A DNA stretch of 64,000 bases, from the NCBI RefSeq assembly GCF_963676685.1, contig NC_092346.1:90430255-90494254 (forward strand). Direction: 5' to 3'. The position numbers were made by a program, and so were the translations under genes. The stretch is from Mytilus edulis (taxonomy: Eukaryota; Mollusca; Bivalvia; Mytilida; Mytilidae). Shown here piece by piece: positions 1-12,100 of the stretch; the stretch's first letter is position 1; each line of letters starts with the position of its first letter. Below the pieces are notes generated by a model, which had not been told where the DNA came from, ran no database searches, and was given only the letters and a program-made list of their open reading frames with translations.

Positions 1-70
1 ATTATGTCTTCATCATATGAATACCAGGCACAATCCCTCCCGTAAGGATTTAGTATCATACCATCACTCT
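1..70 (+). repeat. Fragment of a dispersed repeat shared with 17.16-17.23 kb
   Basis: The first 70 bases (tcttcatcatatgaataccaggcac and onward) match 17159-17225 closely. The second copy lies downstream of the RT remnant there, so this may be a 3' fragment of the same element. Confidence 0.7.
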
Positions 71-540
71 TTTTAACTTTCCTTGAGCAGACATAAGCCG
101 ATGACAACGAAATTTCAGGAATAACAGAACAAGACGTTATCTTTGATAATGAACGTTTAAACGACGATGGCGCAACAGATTTATCAGAAATTAATCCATT
201 GCACACTGTTTGTAGAGGTTACGCCGTGAATCTGGATGATTGATTAAAAGTTATGAACACACTCCTAGTCAAGATAAAGAGGAATGAGACAATTGTGATT
301 ATCAGTAGGAATTACCACTGCTATGTAATGATTACTTATTAACAGGTGAAAATGGCAATACTTTAATGACACTGTTCCTGAACCGGCTCCTAAATAATCT
401 AAGGATGTAACCAATAGGATAGAGTCTGATGATTCTTAATGAATTATAGAGACAACTAAAATTGAAATAATGGAAACATTGGTAAACAAAATCTTGACTA
501 TTGCTATTCTGTGACGATATTGAGAAAGTATGTGCTATGT
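71..540. other. No feature seen
   Basis: AT-rich sequence between a repeat fragment and the TTAA-flanked element. No exon with both splice sites and an open frame was recognised. Confidence 0.4.
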
Positions 541-544
541 TTAA

Positions 545-1502
545 GGTTTATGTACCCTTCTGTAGCCATTTTTGTACGAATTTTTCAAACCTCAATTGTA
601 TCAAAACTACAGATATAATGAATAATAGAGATAGGCCATTTAGTACATATTCCAGGGGGAAACTTGATGCAAAGCATTATTTTTTTACTGTTTCATTGCA
701 TTTGATAGAAAATGAGGACTTTTGTGGCAAATAAATCAAGATTTTTATAGAAAATCCACAGCCTTTAAAACAGAGATTTTTGTTATAAAATTTGAAACAT
801 ACATTACTCACTTGATTTTCTATGATGTGCTAGTGTTCATTTTTTATAAAAAGTTCTAAGCAACCTGTAAATTCCAAAACACCTCGTGCTGAGTCACAAA
901 AGTCGAGGGCACCGTAAAAGGTGTACTTGATTTTGGCCGTATTTATAATAGTTTTAACAAATAACTACATTTATAAACTTGTTTTAAGGAAATCAATACT
1001 AGCACTGCATGCAATAATCCTATATCTATCAGTCATCAAATTGCCAAATATGAGAGTACAAGGATAAATGCTGTGGATTTTCTATAACAATCTTGATTTA
1101 TTTGCCACTTACTCCTCTTTTTCTATTAAATACAATGGAACAGTAAAAAAATAATGCTTTGCATCAAGTTTCCCCTTGGAATATGTAAAAATGACCTATC
1201 TCTATTATTCATTATATCTGTAGTTTTGATACAATTGAAGATTGATAAGTTCGTACAAAAATGGCTACAGAAGGGTACATAAACCTTTAAGAGTAAGGTT
1301 TATGTACCCTTCTGTAGCCATTTTTGTACGAATTTTTCAAACCTCAATTGTATCAAAACTACAGATATAATGAATAATAGAGATAGGCCATTTGGTACAT
1401 ATTCCAAGGGATCTATCTCTATTATTCATTATATCTATAGTTTTGATACAATTGAAGATTGATAAGTTCGTACAAAAATGGCTACAGAAGGGTACATAAA
1501 CC
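545..1502. mobile_element. Nested foldback element flanked by TTAA
   Basis: Four copies of an inverted end beginning GGTTTATGTACCCTTCTG lie at 545, 1290 (reversed), 1295 and 1502 (reversed). The outer pair is bounded exactly by TTAA at 541-544 and 1503-1506. The left arm (545 to about 770) is matched in reverse by about 1060-1290 over more than 200 bp; a second, smaller palindrome (1295-1502) is attached to it. TTAA duplication is the mark of piggyBac-type insertion, so a non-autonomous piggyBac-like element is inferred. It has no transposase; the small open frames inside are arm shadows. Confidence 0.75.
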
Positions 1503-1506
1503 TTAA

Positions 1507-3080
1507 AGAGTAACTTTAGAGATGAATGTAGCGCAATATTTAATCGAAATGAATGCATATCAAATTTTGATAAGTTATGTTTACAGACAACTTATGGTAT
1601 CTGAATTCTTTTTACAAAAACCTTATATTTGACAGGTTGAGCACACGTAAACATGGCAGCCCCGCCACGTTCTGTATGTTCCTGTTTAAAGTTTGGAGCT
1701 TGTAGTTTAATGCTTTTCGTTTGTTGTTGGATATCATCTTTGTTTTTTGTTCATTGATTTGTTCATAAATCAACAGTTAACTATATTTCACTTGAGTTGT
1801 TTTAGAGCTGTTTAAAGGAGACAATGGTGCATTAATTTTTGCCTATTGTTAAAGGCCGTTGAGTGGCCTGTTTTAATTTCTGTTATTTGGTCACTAGTAG
1901 ATATTTTTCGCATTTGCAATAATACCATATATTTTAAACTGTGAAATTAAGATAAAGGCCAAATATTTCATAAACCGAATATAATTGACCTACTACTAAT
2001 AAGATATAATAATGGAACACAATAATGGACACTGAACGTTGGTTATTGAAGAATGAATGACGTCTAGGTCAGATGAACGTTTATAATTTCCAATGATTCT
2101 TTTTTAAAAACGGATAAATACAATGGACAAGTGTCGGTTCGTTAAACCAAACAACGTAAAAAAAAAACGATTCGTGGGCAGTATTAGGATATCGATTATT
2201 ACAATCCACGTTCATGTTTGTAGGAATAGAAAACCTCTTTAGAAAAAAGATAAATATTCTTTCACAAAATTAAATGTTGTGAAATTGTTACTAAATTGTC
2301 TCAGAAATAAATTCAATGACCCAGCTACTTGTGCAAAATGTACTCCACAAAAGAGCTTATGTCGATATTATTATATATGGGAAGAAATGAATAGATTTAA
2401 AACTCTGATATGAAAGCAGTTGGTCTTTGTCGTCCAAATTTAAACAATGATTCTTCTGACATGTTTGCCAGTTAACCAATATTATATCATTACTAAACTA
2501 AGTGCCTTTTTTTAACAGATAAGATTTCCAAAGAAGCATGACCATAAACGACTAAGGTAGAGGGGTACATGTTGCATTAATGTTGTTTGAAATAACTATA
2601 AAGCATGGCAAATGATTAATGCTTAACGACACAGGCAATGTAAGGAATTTAAATGCTATGGAGCTGTCCAGGCTCATGAAAATCCCTAGTGTAGATACTA
2701 AGTAAACCAAAGACATTCACATGTTTTCTCTGATATGTGCAACACGAAAGAAGGGACATATGAAACAGGATCTGCTTACACTTCCGGACAAATTACGGTT
2801 AAATACTGTAACATCATTGTTATTTAAGGCTCGTGCATTATATACATGTATCTAACAGAAATAACCTTACAATTTCTTGCAGGACACCATATTTATAGAA
2901 ATACTCTCATGATACAAAAAAACTTGTTTCATGTCAATAATGTGTATCATAAACAGTAACAAAATAAAATTAAAAATAAGTTATTCTAGACTTTCTTCAT
3001 TTCTTTTATTTTGTAGTTTAATATATATTCCATTTGTAATACATATTTCTTAAATGTTAAAAATATTTTTTTATATTTAC
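1507..3080. other. Intergenic or intron sequence, nothing recognised
   Basis: AT-rich and without a recognised repeat. Downstream exons of gene 1 should lie here or beyond position 1, but none could be picked with confidence. Confidence 0.35.
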
Positions 3081-3185
3081 CAAATTTTTGATCGTTCGGT
3101 TGTTCTTTGTTGATTTTCACTGTGTGATATCCATCCGCCTGCGTCTCTTTATGGTCTACTTTTATTGGCATATGTTTAGAAGAAT
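3081..3185 (-). CDS. Gene 1 exon: tail segment
   Basis: 105 bp, acceptor cttaattttag, donor gtaaat, phase 1-1. It encodes SSKHMPIKVDHKETQADGYH and then TVKINKEQPNDQKF: polar, with one tyrosine. The donor implies that at least one more exon lies towards position 1; I did not find it. Confidence 0.55.
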
Positions 3186-6100
3186 CTAAAATTAAGCGTG
3201 TAGTCATACGATAAAAAGTTTAAAAAAACGTGAAACTCTCTTTTTAGCTTACCATTAGCCAGATGACATTTAAAGAATTCCTCTACATTTTTCTTATTTT
3301 ACAATCAAAGTTTGCATACGGGTTTCTTAGTTTTTGTTGAAAAATTTCGTTAGGATGTGAAAAGTCTCGTCAAACTTTACCTTGTCATCCTGTAATAGAG
3401 GTTTCACCTTGGAAATGATACTCTTGTGTGATGTTCCTTTAACTGTTCGCTCGTAATATTTCAACCTTGATTTGAATTTGTGCAAGCCATTTAGCTTTTT
3501 CTTGGCTGAACAGTTACTTATTCATACCGTATATAACCATTTTAGGAATATCATTAGTCAAAATTTCCGTGAATACCATGAATATTGCTTAAGAATGAAG
3601 ATTAATTGGTATTCATTGCTCTTCATCATTCTCATTCGATAATTCAAATGTCCAATTTAAACGCAACAGTTAAAACACGCATCTGAAATACCGCGTAATG
3701 AACCCAGTATTTTGTAAACATTTTGTCGATGACACTGCTTGGGGACACTTCGTCAACGAATGCATACAAACTCAGTATACGTACTCACACTCTTGTATCG
3801 GTCATTGATATATTTAATACGATCGTATTCTATCAAATGTTTGTCATAAAATTTAGAACTAATGCACACAATGAGGCGTTTTAGAACTTAGGCATTTTTA
3901 GAAATTTGAAGACATGCATAGATATGGCAGTTGATTTTCACTTGCTCTGTTGATTGATAGTGTTTGATTTTGTCAATTCCAATGGACTTTTCTCCTTTTT
4001 GAATTTGCTTTGCAGTTCGGTATGTATTTTAGTATGTTACAGTCTTTCGTTTTATAGACATTGTCTTTTCACTAAACACATCAAGGTTTGGTGACTATAT
4101 AGAATGCATATTATCTATCGCATTTGTAATTATAGAAACCACAAATATAGTTTTGTCTGATTCTTCTCATCATTTTTTTCAGATAAGCTCCTGCAAGAGG
4201 AAATTCATAAAAGTAATGGTGTTTCTATATTTAGAACGACATTTAGCTCCATTATCCTACTATTATACTATTATTCATACCAATTTTCCCCACTTGCCAT
4301 GTGTTTTTAGAAGAACCCACATCAGGTATGTGTGAGACCAGAGTGTGTTTGGGATTCATAAATTTAATATATACCTTGTTCAAAACTGAACATTTTTCTC
4401 AGCCACAAAGGAGTCGTGCATTCGTAAATCCATACAAACGAGACAGTCAATAACACTGAAATAGATAATAGATTTCTAGTAGTTAGAATAATCTGTAATT
4501 TTGTATATGTATAATATAATATAAAACGGCACTTGGTAAATTCAAAACTACTAAACATGTTTACAATTACGTAATCTTAAAAAATATTTTGAGTCGACAA
4601 ATAAACAAAGCACTACAGAAAATCCGTCACAGAATTATTACACTAGTGTTTCCTTTTCAAATTGAAAAAAACAGTGCCAGTCCGATAAGCTACTGTGGCA
4701 CTATCTATATACATTGTTATATAAACCAGCTTACTTCTTATCTAAACGAAAGGAAACAATGGTAAATATATTTCGTAACATAATATCATAAGAAAGAAAA
4801 CAAGTGTCTTTTTTTACTTGTGTGTTCTTATTGTTTTGGACCTCAATACTGTTAACCCTGCATTCTTTTTGATATTTTTATTTTTTGTTTGTTTCTAGTG
4901 TCAATTTTGAGTCTTCGCGCGGCTGGCGTACAGAATTTAGTTCCTGGTATCTATGATAAGTTAAGTTTCCTGATATATGCCAAGGCCATGCAATTAAGAT
5001 GAAAATACATTTTTAAAAAGGTATGTGTTTTTCAAATTTAAAACATTTGAAAAGTTGGGATGCCCGATGCCTCAACTGCTCACCCTTACAAACAATGACC
5101 GATCTACCCTCTTTTTTCAGCTACAACTATTATGGAAGAATGTCCTGTAACTAAAAAAGTAATTTACTAACAAGTGAAACAACTATTGTGACATATTATT
5201 TGTTAAAAGGGGCTATAAAATAAAAGATCCTAAAAGTTTTATCCAACTTACAAAAGCAAATGATACATATAACAATTATTGTCTTTGGAAGTTCAATGTA
5301 CTGGTTTCGCTGTTTTTCATAAGTCTGTGCATCTAAAGTAGTATGACAATATCATATTAAGAAATTTCCTGTCAGTTTTTAAAGAGCACATATTCATTAT
5401 TATTCAAACCTATTTTGAAAATTGTACAATTACTTATATCTATGCGAACCAATAACATTTCCATAATACTATCTTAAGATAATGAAGCGTTATATCTTGC
5501 TTCGCATGTATCCCGACTAACCAATACCTAAGATAATGCATGTTCATTTTCTTTTGACAATAATTCAGACATTGAAGAACGATCAGAAGAAAGGTGCGTT
5601 GCTAGTAAAGCTGTGTCCAACAACATACAGTGAAAAAAGGACCAAAAACGTGTTGTCCTTTTTATCCTCATAAAACGGAAAAACAATCGATTGTAAAAGA
5701 AGGTACGTCACTTCTTAGAATGGTATCAAGTAAAAAAAAAAATGATAAGCATGCTAGGAAGATTTATCAGTTAAAAACAACCATGCTTACGGAAAATAAT
5801 ATACTTTGAAAGGTTATTTGAAGTTTTGAAAAATGGCAAGCGAACTTCGTAGTTCATAGGGTTGCGGCTAACTAGTACATGAACTTATTGTCGTTTACAA
5901 TAATGCTCATTCTTTATAATTCGTCCGTGTATTTCAACCAGTCCGTTAGACAGAAAGTTCCCCTTTATCATAACCTGCGTCAAAGATCTTACAACAAAAT
6001 ACTTTAAGTCCGGACAGAACAATTTGAAAACATCACTTGATAAACCTTGTGATCCAGGCGTTTTATTGCTTTTCATTCTCTTTAAAATTTCACCAGCTTC

Positions 6101-9100
6101 ATCAACTGATATTTCAACTTCTAGTTTATCTTGTTCATCTAAAGATAACTTTCTAACATTTACATTTTGTAGACTATTTTCAATATCTTTAGGTTTACAA
6201 CATTCAGCATCTCTGTTTTTGTACACATTTTCATATTTTTTTAACCTGTTTAAGTATTTCTTTTTGGTTAGTTACAATATCACCATTTCTTTTTCAACCT
6301 TTGGAATAATCTTGCTGGTAAAATTCTTAGATGCAAGTCCACAAAAATAACTTTTCTCTCTCTTTTATCCACTGTATTCTTGGTCGAACTATTTTACCAT
6401 GGTTACTTTCTTAATTTTTCTAGTTCATTTTTTGTCTTCCAATTGCTGTATAGAACCTTAGTTTACATTTTCTTCTAAAATTTTAATGTCATCTTTAAAT
6501 GTTTTCCCTTCTCTCTCTTTCCTTCTTTTTGAAGATAGTGTATGAGATAGTTTTGGCCCTAACCTCCATTAATAGAGTTTCCAAAAAAAAAGCTGACTAA
6601 TAATTGTAAAATGAAGATTATCATTATTCATTCATTAATATTGTCAAAATTATATACTAAGGCTTTTTTTTTACATTCATTTTATTTCCTTGATAGCATA
6701 GTCTGCACCATACAACAACGAATTATTGAACTTCCATAAACGTTTCCCCCTAATAAATGGATTCAATTCAAGTTCAAGAATAATTCTAGAATGATCCGAG
6801 AGGTAACTTGGTTCTACACAATGACAAAATGTTTTCAGAAAGTAAGAACAAATCAAGCCTAGCTTGTTTGAAAGATGATTTTTCCTCCAAGTGGTATTTC
6901 TACTAATTTGTAGTACTTTGTAGTACTATGTCCTGATTAGAAAAAAACCATTGAAATCTTAGGGTAGATTTCAAATATATCTGCACCCGTAGACAAAAGC
7001 TTGAAGGACACAATACAGTCATAATACAAGATTTAAATCATGAAGATTAAATCTGGCAAATTATTACAAATAATTATTAAAATGTGGTTCTAAAGTTAAT
7101 GATTCAACTATCCATCAAGGACTAATGATAACAAATACAGATCACAGCATGGCTAACACAAAGAAGGTACACCCATAATGAATAGTAAATTTTTTAAAAC
7201 CATTAAAATGAAGCACACTAATTTTAGGTAAAACCATTAAACAAAAATAAAATGACAGACTAACAAGAAACACCATGTTACAAGCCGATAGCATGATCAA
7301 GAACATAAATAAATAAATCCGTAATCAAATCGCATACACACCAAACGAATGCAAAACCACAGTCATATATCTTAATTAATACGTGCATTATCTTATGCAA
7401 GAAATTGTAGATTTAGACTGGATTAAAAGTTAGCTTATCCTCTCACTTGTATGACAGTTGTATTAAACTCCATTTATATTGACAACGACGTGTGACCAAA
7501 CAAACAGACAAAGTAGGTAAAAATGTCAAAAATAAGGGTTCGTTATATATTTATGGTGTAATATAATATGATTTACCAGAATGTGATCCTATAAAAAAGA
7601 TGTGGTATGATTGCCAATGAGACAACTATCCACAAAAGACCTAAGTGACACAAAGATTAACAAATATAAGCATGACATGAAGGAATTATTTCTTAAATAA
7701 AAAAAGCATGCCTCTGAGACTAAACAATCAATCCGTTCACATCCTACATACAATTGAGTTAGTGTAAAGACGTCATAAACAGCAAGAGAAAAACATGACC
7801 TTGTGCAATGCCAAGTTTTAGGTATCGACAGATTGTAGATCCATGAAAATAAATATGTATATAACATACTAGTAATTAGCTTGTAATCTACTAATAACAA
7901 AAATAATATTCAGTGATCTTATTACAGTGTTGAATAGATAACCTTTTAGAACAAGTTTATTTAAGGTAGCACTCCACAGTTAGGTGTGTAGTTTCGCATT
8001 TTTGGCCCCTGTGGATTTTTTAAATATGAGCGCTAGTGTGCAATAAAATTCATTTTTGGATAGCTGAGTATTAAAATAGCCTTTGTATTGGGTTTATATG
8101 AACATCAAGGTTATGTAATGTATGCAATATAGGCTGTTTTCTGTATGACAGTCCGTATTTGCATATCCATACCATACATTGGTCCGGCAATTGTTGTAAT
8201 GTTTTTTTCCAACTTTTTATCGCACAAACTTTGTGATTGGATTTTACGAAAAAATGAGAAGAAAGACACCCATTTTTTATTTGATCATTAGGAAGATTTA
8301 AGAAAACAGTTTCTAAAAAGGTATCACTCAAAGGCATTGAAATTCTAGTTTGATCCAAATTTTGGGAGGATATATGACATGTTCACCCCCCTTTTTGCAA
8401 TATTTTATGGTAAATAAATGCTGAATGTTGCCATGGATACACATAAAAGGAATAAATTTTCATCCTTTTGACTTTGGAAAATTCAATCTATGGAAGATAC
8501 TGATACATACATATGCACATGTACAACACAAACAGTTAGGTTAATGTATTAGAAATCCAGGAATAGGAGATGATAAAACATTTTGGGGCTCATTTTTAAT
8601 TTTATTTTCTAACTGTAGAGTGCTACCTAAAGTTTACATGGATCATTTCTAAATTTCCGGGCACGGTTAACAACATTTCCGTAAAAATGAGGATGTGCTA
8701 TCCCGTTTGAAATAAGTTTTCTGCAGTATTTTTCTAGATAATTGCATCAGTAGGGCATGAAACTGAAATACATATAAACAGAATGGTTTTGCTGCATTTT
8801 GATATATTTTTTTTTCTCGAAAAATCCTGTTCATACTAATGTTAAAATATTTTGGGTCTCCAATATTTTGAAGTGATTCATAAAGTACTTAGCATGCTAA
8901 CATTTCCTTCAATTTACTTGTTTTTCACATTGTGAGCTTTCGAGTACACTTGTCTAATCTTGTCTTATTCATGAATTTATCAATATAGAAATCTGTCTAT
9001 GCTGTTTGAAAGATGAATGTTTTTATAAAGTAGGCATCTTTTTACTATAATTTTCATACAGTTTTAAGAAAAGGTCTTTACGATTTTTGTACGTGCATTT

Positions 9101-12100
9101 GCAGTGTTACCGATCTGATCACATTCAATGTTTTCATCGGGATTGATTTAGCTTAATAACCTCAAAAATGCTTTTTATTGCATGCATATCAATCGATTTT
9201 TTGGGATTTTTTATCCTGATAATTTCTGATCTAGCTGCATATATATACGGATAGATATAATGTCCATGTTTTAGTAAGTATACAGTTAGTAAAATAACAT
9301 AAATTGAAGTAGATACTCCGAATTTTATTCGCACAGCAACAAGGGGAGGAATATATTGAGACTAAAATTCCTACTTCAAATGAATAGCTTGAAATTTTCT
9401 TTTGGGTTTCAATTTGAATGATAGTGATTTTTCCTGATTTTGTATCATTACCACAGACAAGTTTAAAGATGCCGTGTTGGCAATTGACTGATCACTAGAA
9501 ATTTCGAAGCTCGACAATCATATATGTTGCAGTATTAGTATGCAGGAAAACAAGCTTACCCTGAATTTCATTTTTACTTTTAATTTTCTGAGATTCTTGA
9601 GTCATTTTCCTGAAATAACAGAGCATAAAAAGACAGAATTTGCAATAAATCAGTTACTATATACCAAATATGTATAAGTAACTGATAATAAATATCATCC
9701 CGTTCAAAGAATATAATTCATTTGTTATGTATATAGGTGAACAAAACTTAAATGAACACAGGAGAGTCTAAACTTTCTCACTGTTTTATCCATTTGTAAA
9801 CTTTTGAGAAATGAAACACGGGAAATTGTTTTTTTTTGTTTCGCCATCCTTAGTTTTTAAATATTCGGCTCTGATGGTTCCTGGTGAAGGCAAATCCTGA
9901 ACGCGCTTCGTATGCATGATAGTTATAAAATATTTTTTTCACGTAAATTGCAGACGTATTCAATATTATAAGATTTTATTACAATGTTATCTGGTTAAAC
10001 ATGTATTTAAAAAAGAAGATCAATAAGATAGGAAGCTAAGAGAGAAGGCATACGGAATTGTAAAATGAGTATAAAAATATTAAAAGATGTTATCTAGAGG
10101 ATCTAGATGCTTCACTTCTAGTTTTTGTTGGGTGAAGATAACTAGCTAGAAGGCTTATGTTAAAGTTTTGTTGACTTTTGATTTTGTAGTAGTTATCTTC
10201 GATTGGCTGATATGAACTTAAATAAAAAGAGGACTACTTGATGAAACATATTTTCCTCGTGCATGTATCAAGTCTGGAATATGACAGTTGCTTTTCACTT
10301 TTTCCGTTGATTGACACCGTTTTGTTTTCGAATTTGCTTAGATTTAGGTAGACTTTGTTATACTTTTATTTCTTATCATTATTCGTTTTAAAGCAAATAT
10401 AATCTGAATACTCACTTGTACTTGTACAAACTGTACACTACTGGGTAACATTTAGTTGTTTCATTTGACACGTCCAGATAATTAAGACAATCATTAACAT
10501 TCATGATATCTACAATTGTTTAAATAGCAGTGAATGTTTGACGACAGTTTACACATTAAAACACTAACTAGAGGTTGCAATTTAAAGTAAGAAGAATATT
10601 AACATATCCTTATCACTCAGCAGCAAATGCAAAAATGGAATATATTGAAATCCATGTTAAAAAACGGAGTGTCTAGAAGGAAGTTGACCGGGAAATTGTA
10701 ATGCCTTATTTACTCTATGCATATAGGGAGGTATCCCATGAAAATATCTTTACATTTTTTGCTCAGCTTGAGATTTTGTGTGGTTTGTATGTGAGAGGGC
10801 CTTCTTAAATTCTGAGGTATCATATAACTGGAGAGGGAGAGAGAGAGAAGTTAATAAATCTGTCGTTGAACATGTTGTTTGTTGTTTATATTCCGGAAAT
10901 ATGCGGAGATTACAAGCTTGGTAAAGAGCAAGTTGAAACATCGTAAACATCAAGTTAAGATAAGGGTATGATAAATCAGCTGTACAGAGAAGTTTGATTG
11001 CAGGCTATGAAGTACTCGTCTTACTATATTTAGAAACCGAGAAAATGGCAGTAGAGCTGAAAGATCCGTTCGAAGTTGTGGAGCGTGTAAATGTCTAAAT
11101 TTATGTCAGTGAACGTAGAGGCAGCGTCAGATATCATATCAACTTTCTGAAGAACATACTCCTGTATCAATGCATATTACGACTAAGAGGACACTCATAT
11201 TAAGCTAGAATAGTTATTTCCTAATGATAAAAATATGTTGGGCAGAAGTACAAAGATGTTTTCCCAAATGTACCAGGAAGATGTAGCAATACATAATATT
11301 CTTGCTTTTTTAATGGAATACCGATTTTTATTAAAGACAGTATCGTACTCTCCTTGCAAAACGAGAGAAAAATTAGCGACAGCTAGATGACATGCTTCAG
11401 CGGAGAATCATTAAACCATCCAAAAAGTTCAAGGAGTGCACCTATTGTTTTAGGGACTAAGCTAGACAATTCAATTAGAATATGCATTGATTACAGAAAA
11501 CTTAATGACATAAGTTTATCTGAAAATTATCCGATTCCTAGCATCAGTGTATATTTTTTTGAGTAGATTGGGGAAGTACAATATGTCAATCATTTTGACT
11601 AATATAGAGGCTATTATTGGATTCACTATTGGAAGACATCAAAAAAGTCAAAATTTAGGACACCACATGGCTGTTTTATCATATAAAAGACCGTGTTCTG
11701 GATGGATGCAGCAATTCAAAATCCTAGTTTGGTTATATTATAATCTTCAACGATAGATGAACTGAATATATAGAGCATATAAGAAATGTACTTTATCAAA
11801 TTTAATAGTCAAACTAGGAGAGAGTTAAACGTGTATGTCTCGGAAAGACAAGACTAGACCCAAAGAAGCCTGAAGCAATGAAATAGTTTCTGTTAACATT
11901 AACTAAAGGATTTACGATCATTTTATGACTACCAGGACACTATAGAACTATACCGAGACAGCCTCAATAAGCTCTTGTCTTGGCCATTGGATCATTATCA
12001 TATTATTTTAATGGTCGTAAAAACCGATCACAATCTGTTTGTGTGGCTAAAATAAATGAAGGATCGAAATCAGAGACAGCAAAGATGATAATTAGGCTTG

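Noticed and set aside
8071..8358. 95-codon minus-strand open frame inside the TIR element as a transposase
   Set aside because: No DDE-type motif, no recognised domain, and it is too short; likely chance.
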